Below, piece by piece: positions 17,330-26,021 of a stretch of DNA of 64,000 nt; the first letter of the stretch is position 1; every line of letters begins with the position of its first letter. Source of the DNA: Mycobacterium sp. GA-1199 (lineage in GTDB: Bacteria > Actinomycetota > Actinomycetes > Mycobacteriales > Mycobacteriaceae); NCBI RefSeq assembly GCF_001500045.1, contig NZ_LQIX01000006.1, positions 59,325 through 123,324 on the forward strand. Direction: 5' to 3'. The position numbers and the translations under genes are program-made. Below the pieces are notes generated by a model that saw nothing but the letters and a program-made list of their open reading frames with translations, was not told where the DNA came from and searched no databases.

Positions 17330-17401
17330 CGTCTAGTGTGCAACCAGATCGCTAAATCGCGGCTGTACTACGGTTTCGGCGATCCCAGCGCACACTAGAC
17401 G
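17330..17401. repeat. Nested palindromic element C
   Basis: Perfect 12-bp outer arms CGTCTAGTGTGC (17330-17341) and GCACACTAGACG (17390-17401). Inside are GATCGC/GCGATC (17347-17352 / 17379-17384) and AAATCG/CGGTTT (17354-17359 / 17371-17376, one G-U). The whole 72 nt folds into one long interrupted hairpin. It starts 15 bases past the stop of the minus-strand hydrolase, consistent with a 3'-end structure. Confidence 0.8.
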
Positions 17402-17416
17402 TGTGCCGGTGGCCGC

Positions 17417-18157
17417 TCAGCCGTCGACGGCGTCGATGTGCGCGCGCACCAACGCCGGGTAGCGCTCGCGGTCGGGCCGGAAGATGTCGTGCGGCGAGTC
17501 GTCGAACACGTGCAGCGACGCCGAGGGGAACAGCTCCCGATAGCGGTCCCAGGCGGCGTCGGAGATCAACGGGCTGTTCGGGCTGCGCACCACCAGCAGC
17601 GGTGGTTGCCACCGCGCCAGCGGTTCCCAGAACGACTGCTTGCGCGCGGCGCCGAAGATCGCCTCTCCCGCCGCCCTGTTCACCCGGTCTCGCACCGGGG
17701 TGCCGCGCCATCGGCCGTCCAGCAGGAAAGTGGAGACCTCCTTCGGAAGCGTGATCTCCTCGGGCACGTAGTCGCCGATCGAGATCGAGCGGACCCTTTC
17801 GCGATGAGTGAGAGCCCAGGTCAGCGCGTAGGGGGTGCCCCGGGAGAACGTCATCAGGTGGACTGGACCGTCGGTGACCGCGTCCACCACTGCGCCGATG
17901 TCAGCTCCGAGAACCGCTGAGTCATAACCGCCTTCGGGTGCGCTGCTGCGTCCGTGCCCGCGCAGGTCGGCGACCACCGTCCGTCGGCCGAACAACGGCA
18001 GCACCTCGACGTAGTCGTCGGCGACGTCGGTGAAGCCGGGTATGAAGACGACCGGCGCTCCGCGGTCGGGCTCTCCGGAGTCGAGGTAGTGCAGACGAGC
18101 GCCCGCGTGGGTGGTGAACCGTGATGCGACCATCACCATCACCCTGCCCGGTGTCAT
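17417..18157 (-). CDS. Alpha/beta hydrolase
   Basis: 246 residues with an alpha/beta hydrolase fold: oxyanion region FIPGFTDVADDY, DLRGHGRS, nucleophile elbow TFSRGTP, and late DDSPHDIFRPD supplying a candidate His. The elbow is non-standard: Thr replaces the first Gly of GxSxG, although Ser and the second Gly remain. The start could be 18157, 18139 or 18133; the last (MVASRFTTHAGARLHYLDSG) fits the usual fold start. Substrate unknown. It lies between 3-beta-HSD and the KstR-box SDR pair on the same strand but has no box of its own. Confidence 0.85.
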   Translation of the reverse strand: MTPGRVMVMVASRFTTHAGARLHYLDSGEPDRGAPVVFIPGFTDVADDYVEVLPLFGRRTVVADLRGHGRSSAPEGGYDSAVLGADIGAVVDAVTDGPVHLMTFSRGTPYALTWALTHRERVRSISIGDYVPEEITLPKEVSTFLLDGRWRGTPVRDRVNRAAGEAIFGAARKQSFWEPLARWQPPLLVVRSPNSPLISDAAWDRYRELFPSASLHVFDDSPHDIFRPDRERYPALVRAHIDAVDG

Positions 18158-18187
18158 CGCCCAGCGCTCGGTTATGTACGCAAATGT

Positions 18188-18217
18188 CGAGCGCGAACGT
18201 ACGTAGCTGTGCGCTCG
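18188..18217. repeat. Palindromic element E after 3-beta-HSD
   Basis: CGAGCGC (18188-18194) and GCGCTCG (18211-18217) form a 7-bp stem around a loop containing the self-complementary ACGTACGT. On the minus strand it lies 27 bases after the 3-beta-HSD stop, so it may act as that gene's 3'-end hairpin. Confidence 0.5.
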
Positions 18218-18244
18218 CGACCACGAATCGCCGCGAGGCGCGCC

Positions 18245-19357
18245 TCAGCCTTCCGGTGGGGCGGACGTGGCGACACTCACCGTCGGCTCCTTCGAGGCGT
18301 TCTTCATCTGGTGGAAGAGGTCGACGTAGTACGGCAGGCATTCGGCCATCGCCTGTTGCGTGGTGAACAGCGGCCGGTACCCAAGGTCGCGTTCGGCCTT
18401 GGCGATCGAGAAGTAGTTGTCGAGGTAAAGGCGTTCCACCCCAAGGGGTTCGATCATCGGCTTGGGCAGCCCGAACCGGAAATGCAGCCACTGCCACACG
18501 GTCATCGCGAACCACACCAGGCGCCCCGGTACGCGGATCTTCGGGTAGCGCTCGCCGCACGCTTCGACGACGGGCCTCGAGAACTCGAACATGTTGATCG
18601 GGTCGCCGTCGTTGATGAAGTAGGCCTGCCCGGGCGCGGTGCCGCCCGGGACGAGGTGCTGGGCGGCGAGGATGAATCCGTGGATCAGGTTGTGTACGTA
18701 GGAATTGTCGAGTTTGACGTTCTTGCCGCCGACGAGAACCTTGACGTGTCCGGCCAGCACACTCTCGAACACCTTGCGGAACATCGTCTGATCCCCGCGA
18801 CCCCAGATGCCGCTGGGGCGGATCGAGCAGGTGAGCAAACCGTCGACTCCGTTGGCGGCCAGCACGAACTTCTCCGCGGCGACCTTGGTCTCGGTGTACA
18901 GGTCGTTGAATCGCTCTGTGTAGGGCAGGGTCTCGTCGCCACCCGAGATGGCCTTGCCGCCCATCACGACGCTGTTCGACGCGGTGTAGACGAAGCGCTT
19001 GACGCCGGCGGCGCGGGCCGCGCGCACGAGGAGTTCAGTGCCGGTGACGTTGATCGCGAAGCTGCGCTCGCGGCTTTGCCTGCTGACCGCGCCACCGCCC
19101 GTCAGGTCGATGATCGCCGCGGTGTGGAACACCGTGTCGATGCCGGCAACCGCGGCCGCCACCTGGTCGGGGTCGCAGATGTCGCCTTCGAGGGTCTCGA
19201 GCCCGGGCTGGGCCGGAAGCGGTGACGGCGCCCGGTCGAAGGAGCGGACCTCGTGTCCGCGCTTGAGCAGTTCTGCCACCAGGTTGGCGCCGACGAATCC
19301 CGAGCCTCCTGTGACGAGGACTCGGCCCAGTTCGGTGGTCAACGTTGAGTCACCCAT
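18245..19357 (-). CDS. 3-beta-hydroxysteroid dehydrogenase / Delta5-isomerase
   Basis: Oxidises and isomerises the A/B ring of cholesterol-type 3-beta-hydroxysterols to the 3-keto-4-ene form, the first step of sterol ring catabolism. Length 370 residues, as I recall for Rv1106c. It has an extended-SDR Rossmann motif TGGSGFVG (residues 16-23), catalytic YTETK, and the sterol-enzyme stretches GDQTMFRKVFESVLAGHVKV and NLIHGFILAA. A KstR-type box and an adjacent TAGTCT -10 candidate (complement of 19366-19371) lie directly upstream, pointing to a leaderless, sterol-induced transcript. Confidence 0.95.
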   Translation of the reverse strand: MGDSTLTTELGRVLVTGGSGFVGANLVAELLKRGHEVRSFDRAPSPLPAQPGLETLEGDICDPDQVAAAVAGIDTVFHTAAIIDLTGGGAVSRQSRERSFAINVTGTELLVRAARAAGVKRFVYTASNSVVMGGKAISGGDETLPYTERFNDLYTETKVAAEKFVLAANGVDGLLTCSIRPSGIWGRGDQTMFRKVFESVLAGHVKVLVGGKNVKLDNSYVHNLIHGFILAAQHLVPGGTAPGQAYFINDGDPINMFEFSRPVVEACGERYPKIRVPGRLVWFAMTVWQWLHFRFGLPKPMIEPLGVERLYLDNYFSIAKAERDLGYRPLFTTQQAMAECLPYYVDLFHQMKNASKEPTVSVATSAPPEG

Positions 19358-19370
19358 GGCGAGCAGACTA

Positions 19371-19390
19371 ACTGAAACGTGTTACAGTTT
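19371..19390 (-). promoter_or_regulatory. KstR-type operator upstream of 3-beta-HSD
   Basis: The core TGAAACGTGTTACA (19374-19387) fits TNNAACNNGTTNNA and sits in a 20-bp imperfect palindrome with perfect AACTG/CAGTT ends. It lies 16 bases upstream of the start codon and abuts the TAGTCT -10 candidate, so binding would block the promoter. Confidence 0.8.
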
Positions 19391-19420
19391 CGACCCCTCA
19401 CATCGGGAATCGTTGCACTG

Positions 19421-19633
19421 TCAACTTTCGTCGCCGTCCTTTGAGGCCAGGGCCTCTTCGATACGCTTGTGGGCGCCAGCTAAGTGCTCTTCGCAGCGTT
19501 TGGCCAGTTCTTCGCCTCGTTCCCAGAGCTTCAGCGATGTATCCAAGTCGAGTCCGCCCTGCTCGAGCTGCTGGACGACCGCAACCAGCTCTTCGCGCGC
19601 TTCCTCATATCCCAATTCACTAATGGGCTTCAT
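19421..19633 (-). CDS. xseB: Exonuclease VII small subunit
   Basis: 70-residue XseB. The family core [22 protein letters not shown] followed by [26 protein letters not shown] is obvious. Exonuclease VII degrades single-stranded DNA in both directions; XseB subunits associate with the catalytic XseA. The ATG at 19633 lies inside the end of xseA (14-bp overlap), so translation is coupled. The frame is open further upstream but that part is shadow of xseA. Confidence 0.96.
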   Translation of the reverse strand: MKPISELGYEEAREELVAVVQQLEQGGLDLDTSLKLWERGEELAKRCEEHLAGAHKRIEEALASKDGDES

Positions 19634-20867
19634 TTTCTGCCCCTTCCGGCCCCTCGCTGATCGCGGTGATCGCCCCGTCTGCCACCCGCACCCGCAGCCG
19701 AACACCTCTGGCGGCGTCCTCGGTGGTGCGCAACACGTGGGCGTCGGGCATCGTCTGCACCACGGCGTAACCGCGGGCCAGGGTGGCCGCCGGGCCCAGT
19801 GTGCTCAGCCGCGCCGCCAGATGTCCGATGCGATCGGTCTCGGTGGCCACCAGCCGGGTGACGTCGCGGCGGGCGGTCGTCCGCAGCCGGGCGACCTCGT
19901 CGGCGCGCGCGGTGATCGCCGCCAGCGGCTGCGCCAGCACGGGCCTGCTGCGCAACTGGTCCAGGGCGTGCTGCTCGCGGTGCACCCAGTTGCGCAGCGC
20001 GCGGCCACCTCGGCGGCACAGATCGGTGATGTAGGCCTGCTCGGCGGCGGCGTCGGGAACGATGCGCTTGGCGGCGTCGGTGGGCGTGGCGGCGCGCAGG
20101 TCGGCGACCAGGTCGCACAGCGGATTGTCGGGTTCGTGTCCGATCGCGCTGACCACCGGTGTCGTGCACTTGGCGATCTCGCGGCACAGCGTTTCGTCGT
20201 AGAACGGCAACAGGTCCTCGACGCTGCCGCCGCCGCGGGCGATGACGATCACGTCGACGTCGGGATCGGCGTCGAGACCGCGCAGCGCCTCGACCACCTG
20301 AGGGACCGTGTTGGGGCCCTGCACGGCGGTGTTGCGCACCGCGAACCGAACGGCGGGCCAGCGGCCGGTGGCCACCGAGATCACGTCGTGTTCGGCGTGG
20401 CTGCCGCGGCTGGTGATGAGCCCGATCATGTTGGGCAGGAACGGAATCGGCCGCTTGAGCCGCGGGTCGAAGAGACCCTCGGCGTGTAACAGCTGGCGCA
20501 GGCGTTCGATACGCGCCAACAGTTCGCCGACACCCACCGCACGAATCTGGTTGACCCGCAACGAGAACGAGCCCCGGCCCACGAAGAAGTTCGGCCGCCC
20601 GAGCATGACGACCCGGGTGCCCTCGGTGAGTTTCATCGGCGCGTTGAGCACCAGCTCGCGCGGGCAGGTGATCGACAACGACATGTCGACCGACGGGTCG
20701 CGCAGGGTGATGTATGCGGTGCTGGAGTTCGGCCGGGTCGACAGCTGAGCGACCTGCCCCTCGACCCAGACCGTGCCCAGTCGTTCGATCCAGTCTTTGA
20801 TCTTCATCGACACGGAGCGGACCGGGAACGGGTGCTCCGGTGACTGGCCCTGCTCGACGTCGGTCAT
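19620..20867 (-). CDS. xseA: Exonuclease VII large subunit
   Basis: Catalytic subunit of exonuclease VII, 415 residues. It has an N-terminal OB-fold DNA-binding region ([18 protein letters not shown]...), then the family catalytic segment with [33 protein letters not shown] and [17 protein letters not shown]. The ATG at 20867 ([18 protein letters not shown]) was chosen over in-frame extension to 20966. Operon xseA-xseB; upstream lies the lipid-droplet protein gene on the same strand, 22 bp away. Confidence 0.96.
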   Translation of the reverse strand: MTDVEQGQSPEHPFPVRSVSMKIKDWIERLGTVWVEGQVAQLSTRPNSSTAYITLRDPSVDMSLSITCPRELVLNAPMKLTEGTRVVMLGRPNFFVGRGSFSLRVNQIRAVGVGELLARIERLRQLLHAEGLFDPRLKRPIPFLPNMIGLITSRGSHAEHDVISVATGRWPAVRFAVRNTAVQGPNTVPQVVEALRGLDADPDVDVIVIARGGGSVEDLLPFYDETLCREIAKCTTPVVSAIGHEPDNPLCDLVADLRAATPTDAAKRIVPDAAAEQAYITDLCRRGGRALRNWVHREQHALDQLRSRPVLAQPLAAITARADEVARLRTTARRDVTRLVATETDRIGHLAARLSTLGPAATLARGYAVVQTMPDAHVLRTTEDAARGVRLRVRVADGAITAISEGPEGAENEAH

Positions 20868-20889
20868 ATTCGCAGCCCCGCTGGGCCGC

Positions 20890-21474
20890 TCACTTGGCTG
20901 ACGCGCGGGTGATCCTGTTGGCGAGCAGCGTCTGGAACGGGGCGCGGCCCTTGGTGGCTTCCTCATAGGCCAGCAGCGCCTCGAGGTCGGCCACGCGCAG
21001 CGTGTTCAGCCGCGCGCGCAGCTGAGCCAGCGTCAGCGACTCGTAGTCGAGTTCGGTGACGATCTCGGGGGCCTCGCCGATCGCCAGTCCTTGGTCCTCG
21101 TCGTCTTGGTCGCTGCCGTTCTCTTGCGATGACGACCGCGGCTCACCGTTGCTGAACAGCGCGAAGCGGCCCTCGGTCATGCGTTCGCCGTCGCTGGCGG
21201 CGGCGGAGCTCGGCGGCTCTGAGTCGTCGACATCGTCGTCGAAGGTCGCCCACTCGGGCTGCTCGTCCTTGGGTGGGAAGATCGTCTCCAGCGTCTCGTC
21301 ACCCTTGTTGACCAGGTCGGCGACGTCCTGCTGGAACTTCATCACCAGGTGCGCGAGCGAACTGACGACGGTCATCGGGTACATCAGGATGGTCTGGGGC
21401 AGCTTGCGGGTTTCCTCGATGGCGGTTACCGCCGCGCCAACCAGCAGACGGACCCCATACGGTGCGGTTGCCAT
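20890..21474 (-). CDS. Lipid droplet-associated protein (Rv1109c-like)
   Basis: 194 residues. The amphipathic/hydrophobic N-terminus [20 protein letters not shown] is followed by a helical segment ([41 protein letters not shown]), an acidic low-complexity linker, and a C-terminal SAP/Rho-N-like module ([36 protein letters not shown]...). Homologues in this position are commonly named lipid droplet-associated protein; that name is recalled, not demonstrated here. Start ATG 21474 preferred over GTG 21480. Divergent from ispH by 65 bp. Confidence 0.75.
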   Translation of the reverse strand: MATAPYGVRLLVGAAVTAIEETRKLPQTILMYPMTVVSSLAHLVMKFQQDVADLVNKGDETLETIFPPKDEQPEWATFDDDVDDSEPPSSAAASDGERMTEGRFALFSNGEPRSSSQENGSDQDDEDQGLAIGEAPEIVTELDYESLTLAQLRARLNTLRVADLEALLAYEEATKGRAPFQTLLANRITRASAK

Positions 21475-21539
21475 GGTCACAGCCTACGGGCGACTTCTCG
21501 GCTGGTCTGGCTGGGCCGCGGATGCGTACCCTGGGAGCC

Positions 21540-22541
21540 ATGCCGCCGACTGTCAACATGGGGATTCCGGGCGCCTCGAGCTCGGTCGCCGGTGGCGTGA
21601 CCGGGAAACGCGTACTGCTGGCCGAACCGCGCGGGTACTGCGCGGGAGTAGATCGCGCCGTGGAAACCGTCGAGCGTGCGCTGGAGAAGCACGGCGCTCC
21701 GGTCTACGTGCGCCATGAGATCGTGCACAACCGGCACGTCGTCGAGACGTTGGCCAAGGCCGGAGCCGTCTTCGTCGACGAGACCGACGAGGTGCCCGAG
21801 GGTGCGATCGTGGTGTTCTCCGCGCACGGCGTCGCCCCGACCGTGCACCAGACCGCCAAGGAGCGCGATCTCAAGGTCATCGACGCGACCTGCCCACTGG
21901 TCACCAAGGTCCACAACGAGGCCAAGCGCTTCGCCAGGGACGACTTCGACATCCTGCTGATCGGCCACGAGGGGCATGAGGAGGTCATCGGGACCGCCGG
22001 CGAGGCGCCCGACCACGTCCAGCTCGTCGACGGACCGGATTCGGTGGACAACGTCACCGTGCGCGACGAGAGCAAGGTCATCTGGCTGTCGCAGACCACG
22101 CTCAGCGTCGACGAGACGATGGAGACGGTGCGTCGGCTCCGAGAGAAGTTCCCGACCCTGCAGGACCCGCCCAGCGACGACATCTGTTACGCGACCCAGA
22201 ACCGCCAGGTCGCCGTCAAGGCGATGGCTCCGGAGTGTGAGCTGGTGATCGTCGTCGGTTCGCGGAACTCGTCGAATTCCGTGCGCCTGGTCGAGGTCGC
22301 GCTGGGTGCCGGATCGGACGCGGCCCACCTCGTCGACTACGCCGATGACATCGACCCCGCGTGGCTCGAGGGTGTGACGACGGTCGGCGTGACCTCCGGT
22401 GCGTCGGTGCCGGAAATCCTCGTGCGCGGCGTGCTGGAGCGGCTGGCCGAGTACGGCTACGACATGGTGCAGCCGGTGACGACGGCCAACGAGACGCTCG
22501 TGTTCGCGTTGCCCCGGGAGATCCGCCCCGCCCGCGCGTAA
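21540..22541 (+). CDS. ispH: 4-hydroxy-3-methylbut-2-enyl diphosphate reductase
   Basis: Last step of the MEP isoprenoid pathway: HMBPP to IPP and DMAPP. 333 residues with the three iron-sulfur cluster cysteines visible in [18 protein letters not shown] and [11 protein letters not shown], plus the substrate-binding SRNSSNS. The N-terminus [12 protein letters not shown] resembles mycobacterial LytB2, supporting ATG 21540; ATG 21558 is the alternative. Positional equivalent of Rv1110. Confidence 0.97.
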   Translation: MPPTVNMGIPGASSSVAGGVTGKRVLLAEPRGYCAGVDRAVETVERALEKHGAPVYVRHEIVHNRHVVETLAKAGAVFVDETDEVPEGAIVVFSAHGVAPTVHQTAKERDLKVIDATCPLVTKVHNEAKRFARDDFDILLIGHEGHEEVIGTAGEAPDHVQLVDGPDSVDNVTVRDESKVIWLSQTTLSVDETMETVRRLREKFPTLQDPPSDDICYATQNRQVAVKAMAPECELVIVVGSRNSSNSVRLVEVALGAGSDAAHLVDYADDIDPAWLEGVTTVGVTSGASVPEILVRGVLERLAEYGYDMVQPVTTANETLVFALPREIRPARA

Positions 22542-22546
22542 CCCCA

Positions 22547-22574
22547 TCGAGCGTGCGGTTCCCTGCGCGCTCGA
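22547..22574. terminator. Terminator-like hairpin between ispH and DUF6542 gene
   Basis: TCGAGCGTGC and GCGCGCTCGA flank a seven-to-eight-base loop, with one G-T pair in the stem, directly between the convergent stops. No T-tract; probably a bidirectional hairpin. Confidence 0.55.
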
Positions 22575-22576
22575 GG

Positions 22577-23743
22577 CTAGATGTCGTACTCCCAGGAGTC
22601 GGCCTCCCAGCCGCGGGGGACGCGACGGCGCGTGCGGTACTCCGCGCGGTCGTCGGCTTCCTCTCCGCGGTAGCGCACCCGCGAGACCGGATGGTGGGTC
22701 CCGTTGCCCGACCCGTTGCCGTTGCTGCCGTTCCGGCCGTGCGGCTCGCGAGGCTGGTAGTCGTCGAAGCGACGGCGACGCTCGGGCCGGTCCGCGGTCC
22801 GGTCCTGACTTCTGCGGTCGTAGCCCGTGCGGCGTTCCGAGGGCGGAGGACCAGGCTGACGCGGGTTCGACGGGCGCGGCCTGCGTCGCGGCTCGGGGCC
22901 GGACGGTGGCTCGGCGTGTCTGCCGGAGCGAGCGCGGCGCGGACGCTCGGCGATCGGTTCGATGATCTCGGTGGCGGGAGGCCGCACATGGCGCGACCGC
23001 GACGGCGTACTGCGTCGGGCCGGCCGACCGCTGCGATCGGCGGCCGCCCTGCCGGTGCGCGCCGCCGCGCGGTCGGCGCGATCGGCCCGGCTCGCGCGGT
23101 CGGTCCTGCTGGCGCGGGTGGTCCGGCTGGCAGTGTCGCGGCGCTTGCGGCGTGGCCGGGCGGCGACCTCGTCGTCCTCGTCACGGGGTTGGCGCGCGAA
23201 CAGCGACGAGATCTTGGCCGCCGATGCCGTCACTGCGGCCGCGACGGTCGTGGCCAATGCCGGCTTGTCCGCCTCGGTGTCCTCGGTGGCGGCGGGAGAT
23301 GTGCGACGGTTCGACATTCCGACGTACCAGCGGCACATGCCGATCAGCAGCACGGCCGCGGAGGTGAAGAACATCAGGGGAAAGCGCTCGATCAGCGGAT
23401 AGCCGCAATTGATCGCCAGGTCCTTGACCCCGGTGAACTGGCCGCCGGTGAAGAGGAAGTAAGAGCCCGGCACGCTGACGAACAACAGCAGCGGCGGCTG
23501 GATGACCGCGGTGAACACCGCTTGCTGGCGGACCGCGAGTACGGCAGCGAGGCAGCCGAGGACATAGCACGCGGCGAACACCGAGCTGAGTTCCCTGCTG
23601 CCCGATCCAGCGTCGAACGCGAACCCGATCGTTGTCAGGGTGACCGCGATCAGCACGCCACCCCACCCGGGCACACCGGGAAAGTTGGGATGCGCGGAGC
23701 GGTGGTCGGCGACGACGGCCGACCGTGCGCGCTGTGCTGACAC
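22577..23743 (-). CDS. DUF6542 domain membrane protein with basic tail
   Basis: 388 residues. The N-terminal half holds about four hydrophobic segments (VPGWGGVLIAVTLTTIGFAF, VFAACYVLGCLAAVLAV, AVIQPPLLLFVSVPGSYFLF, FPLMFFTSAAVLLIGMCRWY). The C-terminal half is an Arg/Pro/Ser-rich disordered cytoplasmic tail with RTDRASRADRADRAAARTGR-type repeats. Function unknown; positional equivalent of Rv1111c. The GTG at 23743 (MSAQRARSAVVADH) was chosen because the ORF extends on only as antisense of ychF. Divergent from ychF by 84 bp. Confidence 0.85.
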   Translation of the reverse strand: MSAQRARSAVVADHRSAHPNFPGVPGWGGVLIAVTLTTIGFAFDAGSGSRELSSVFAACYVLGCLAAVLAVRQQAVFTAVIQPPLLLFVSVPGSYFLFTGGQFTGVKDLAINCGYPLIERFPLMFFTSAAVLLIGMCRWYVGMSNRRTSPAATEDTEADKPALATTVAAAVTASAAKISSLFARQPRDEDDEVAARPRRKRRDTASRTTRASRTDRASRADRADRAAARTGRAAADRSGRPARRSTPSRSRHVRPPATEIIEPIAERPRRARSGRHAEPPSGPEPRRRPRPSNPRQPGPPPSERRTGYDRRSQDRTADRPERRRRFDDYQPREPHGRNGSNGNGSGNGTHHPVSRVRYRGEEADDRAEYRTRRRVPRGWEADSWEYDI

Positions 23744-23827
23744 AGGTAGACCGTACCGGCTTTGGCTCCGTGTGGCTGTCAGCGCGGTTCTGGCGTGCCC
23801 GTCCCGGTCTCCTAGACTCTGGACCCT

Positions 23828-24901
23828 GTGAGCTTGAACCTGGGAATCGTCGGCCTGCCGAACGTCGGGAAATCGACGTTGTTCAACGCGTTGACGCGCA
23901 ACGACGTCCTGGCGGCCAACTACCCGTTCGCCACGATCGAACCCAACGAGGGTGTCGTTCCGCTGCCCGATCCGCGACTGGCCGAGCTCGCCAAGATGTT
24001 CGGGTCGGAAAAGATCGTTCATGCGCCGGTCACCTTCGTTGATATCGCCGGGATCGTCAAGGGCGCCTCCGAGGGCGCGGGATTGGGCAACAAGTTCCTC
24101 GCCAACATCCGCGAGAGCGATGCGATCTGCCAAGTGGTACGGGTGTTCAGCGACGACGACGTGGCGCACGTCGACGGCCGCATCGATCCGAAATCCGACA
24201 TCGAGGTGATCGAGACCGAGTTGATCCTGGCGGATATGCAGACGCTGGAGAAGGCGCTGCCGCGGCTGGAGAAGGAGGCCAGGACGCACAAGGAGCGCCG
24301 ACCCGCGTATGAGGCCGCCGTGGCCGCGCAGGATGTCCTCAACGAAGGAACCACGTTGTTCGCCGCAAGAGCCGACGTCGCGCCGCTGCGGGAGTTGAAC
24401 CTGCTGACCACCAAACCCTTCCTGTACGTGTTCAACGCCGACGAGTCGGTGCTGACCGACGAGGCTCGCAAGGCGGAGCTGCGCGAGCTGGTCGCACCCG
24501 CCGACGCGGTCTTCCTGGACGCGAAGATCGAGGCCGAGCTGCAGGAGCTCGATGACGAGTCGGCCGCCGAGCTGCTGGAGTCCATCGGCCAAACCGAGCG
24601 GGGGCTGGATGCGTTGGCGCGGGCCGGCTTTCACACACTGAAGTTGCAGACGTTTTTGACCGCGGGACCGAAAGAGGCCCGCGCGTGGACTATTCACCAG
24701 GGCGACACCGCGCCCAAGGCGGCAGGTGTGATCCACACCGACTTCGAGAAGGGCTTCATCAAGGCCGAGATCGTCTCCTACGACGACCTGATCGAGGCCG
24801 GCTCGATGGCCGCCGCGAAGGCAGCGGGCAAGGTGCGGATGGAAGGCAAGGACTACGTCATGGCCGACGGCGACGTCGTCGAGTTCCGGTTCAACGTGTA
24901 G
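23828..24901 (+). CDS. ychF: Redox-regulated ATPase YchF (Obg/OLA1 family)
   Basis: 357-residue P-loop NTPase with G1 GLPNVGKST (Lys15), DIAG (G3) and the YchF-specific NADE in place of NKxD, which gives ATP rather than GTP preference. The C-terminal TGS domain ends EFRFNV. It binds the ribosome and takes part in stress and translation control. Start GTG 23828. Its 3' end (24869-24901) is the template for two partial downstream copies that bound inserted modules. I recall M. tuberculosis ychF (Rv1112) also being followed by a toxin-antitoxin pair. Confidence 0.97.
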   Translation: MSLNLGIVGLPNVGKSTLFNALTRNDVLAANYPFATIEPNEGVVPLPDPRLAELAKMFGSEKIVHAPVTFVDIAGIVKGASEGAGLGNKFLANIRESDAICQVVRVFSDDDVAHVDGRIDPKSDIEVIETELILADMQTLEKALPRLEKEARTHKERRPAYEAAVAAQDVLNEGTTLFAARADVAPLRELNLLTTKPFLYVFNADESVLTDEARKAELRELVAPADAVFLDAKIEAELQELDDESAAELLESIGQTERGLDALARAGFHTLKLQTFLTAGPKEARAWTIHQGDTAPKAAGVIHTDFEKGFIKAEIVSYDDLIEAGSMAAAKAAGKVRMEGKDYVMADGDVVEFRFNV

Positions 24902-24916
24902 GGCGGTAGAGCCGCC
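24902..24916 (+). terminator. Short hairpin right after ychF
   Basis: GGCGG-TAGAG-CCGCC forms a five-pair stem starting on the base after the stop codon. No T-tract. Confidence 0.4.
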
Positions 24917-24960
24917 GCTCGCTGATTCCACTGCGACCGTGGCGGCGTTAGGGTTACCCG

Positions 24961-25326
24961 ATGATCGGTAATGAGGATGCCGATGGCGGGGGCGAGGCCG
25001 ATCGGCGTACCGCTGAGATGGACAACCGCGAGCACGCCCTTGAACGACGCGAGTCTGAACAGTCGCGGCGCGAGCGGGTGTCCGACGAACGCGACCGACT
25101 AGCCGACGAACGGGACCGTATTGCCGACGATCGCGAGCAGGCGGCCGATGAGCGCGAGCAGCGTGCGGATGAGCGTGAAGGTGCCAGCGAACAGCGTGAG
25201 CGCGATCGATTGCAACGCGTCGCCGACAGGGAAAGTCGCTCCAAAGCAGCTGAGATACGGGACGAGGCCGAGATCCGGCGCGCGGTCGCAGAGACCCGGC
25301 GGTCGATCGGTGAGAGCCCGTCGTAG
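24961..25326 (+). CDS. Highly charged coiled-coil protein, 121 aa
   Basis: Almost wholly Arg/Glu/Asp/Ala, with seven-residue-spaced repeats of the type DERDRLADERDRIADDREQ and AADEREQRADERE across residues 40-75, predicting a long single coiled coil. No signal peptide or membrane segment. TAGGGT at 24949-24954 is spaced as a -10 box for a leaderless mRNA starting at the ATG. No family recognised with confidence; an accessory gene inserted between ychF and a partial copy of its 3' end. Confidence 0.7.
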   Translation: MIGNEDADGGGEADRRTAEMDNREHALERRESEQSRRERVSDERDRLADERDRIADDREQAADEREQRADEREGASEQRERDRLQRVADRESRSKAAEIRDEAEIRRAVAETRRSIGESPS

Positions 25327-25340
25327 CGAGGCTGACGAAC

Positions 25341-25373
25341 GGCGACGTGGTCGAGTTCCGGTTCAGTGTGTAG
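25341..25373 (+). repeat. Partial copy of the ychF 3' end (copy 2)
   Basis: 33 bases match 24869-24901 at 30 positions, including the TAG stop, and would translate as [10 protein letters not shown]. It lies 14 bases after the coiled-coil gene's stop and is not part of a gene. Confidence 0.9.
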
Positions 25374-25418
25374 TGGTGTTCCAGGTGAACATCTGGTGCC
25401 GCTTGCCACGAGTCGCGC

Positions 25419-25424
25419 TAGAAT
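25419..25424 (+). promoter_or_regulatory. relBE -10 candidate
   Basis: TAGAAT lies seven bases before the relB ATG, giving a predicted leaderless transcript. It overlaps the palindrome AGAATTCT (25420-25427), a possible RelB operator for autoregulation. Confidence 0.5.
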
Positions 25425-25431
25425 TCTGTAC

Positions 25432-25707
25432 ATGACGACGCTGCCGTTGGCGGAAGTCCGCGCGAACCTGTCGAAGCTCGTCGATGAAGCGGTACGCACC
25501 CATCGACGTATCGAAGTGACTCGGCAGGGGCGTCGCGCGGCAGTGATACTGAGCGCCGACGATTACGACTCGATCATGGAGACGCTCGCCATCCTCAGCG
25601 ACACGGATTTGATGCGCAATGTGCGAGCGGCCGAGGAAGACGACGAGATTTTCACGTTGGAAGAAGTGACTGAGGAGATGCGCGCGGCCGGCCGGCTCCC
25701 GCGTTGA
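25432..25707 (+). CDS. relB: RelB/YefM-family antitoxin
   Basis: 91-residue antitoxin of the Phd/YefM-RelB type. The N-terminal DNA-binding part is MTTLPLAEVRANLSKLVDEAVRTHRRIEVTRQGRRAAVILSADDYDSIMETL; the acidic C-terminal tail (AAEEDDEIFTLEEVTEEM) would wrap the toxin. It resembles M. tuberculosis RelB (Rv1247c) as recalled. The stop overlaps the toxin start by 4 bp (TTGA), the usual translational coupling. Bounded on both sides by partial ychF 3' ends. Confidence 0.9.
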   Translation: MTTLPLAEVRANLSKLVDEAVRTHRRIEVTRQGRRAAVILSADDYDSIMETLAILSDTDLMRNVRAAEEDDEIFTLEEVTEEMRAAGRLPR

Positions 25708-25967
25708 CGTACCGGATCGAGATGACCAGGGCGGCGAAGCGGGCTCTGACCGAAGAGCTGCCCGAATCGGTTGCTGTCGCGTGTTGGGAGTTCATCCGAG
25801 GACCACTGGCCGACAATCCCCATCGGGTAGGTAAGCCGTTGCGCGATCAGCTCGAAGGCCGATACTCGGCGCGGCGCGGCCAATTTCGGGTCATCTACCA
25901 GATATTCGAAGACCGTGTGGTCGTCCGCGTCATCCACATCACCCACCGTCGTGACGTTTATCGGTGA
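25704..25967 (+). CDS. relE: RelE-family mRNA interferase toxin
   Basis: 87-residue RelE/ParE-fold toxin; ribosome-dependent mRNA cleavage is the family activity. The stretch GPLADNPHRVGKPLRDQLEGRYSARRGQFRVIYQI is characteristic of RelE, with basic catalytic residues in the Lys-Pro-Leu-Arg and Ser-Ala-Arg-Arg-Gly segments and a C-terminal HITHRRDVYR. TTG start overlapping the antitoxin stop. It appears intact. Confidence 0.9.
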   Translation: MTYRIEMTRAAKRALTEELPESVAVACWEFIRGPLADNPHRVGKPLRDQLEGRYSARRGQFRVIYQIFEDRVVVRVIHITHRRDVYR

Positions 25968-25978
25968 GGTCATCCGTC

Positions 25979-26004
25979 GAGTTCGAGTTCCGCTTCGACG
26001 TGTA
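25979..26004 (+). repeat. Partial copy of the ychF 3' end (copy 3)
   Basis: The last 23 bases, ending in TAA, match the ychF tail at 20 positions and would read EFRFDV. The copy directly follows the relE gene and precedes a truncated hydrolase. Confidence 0.75.
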
Positions 26005-26021
26005 ATGGTGAGCTTATTGGC

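Noticed and set aside
22577..24931. 784-residue minus-strand frame
   Set aside because: The upper two fifths of it lies antisense to ychF; the real DUF6542 gene starts at 23743.
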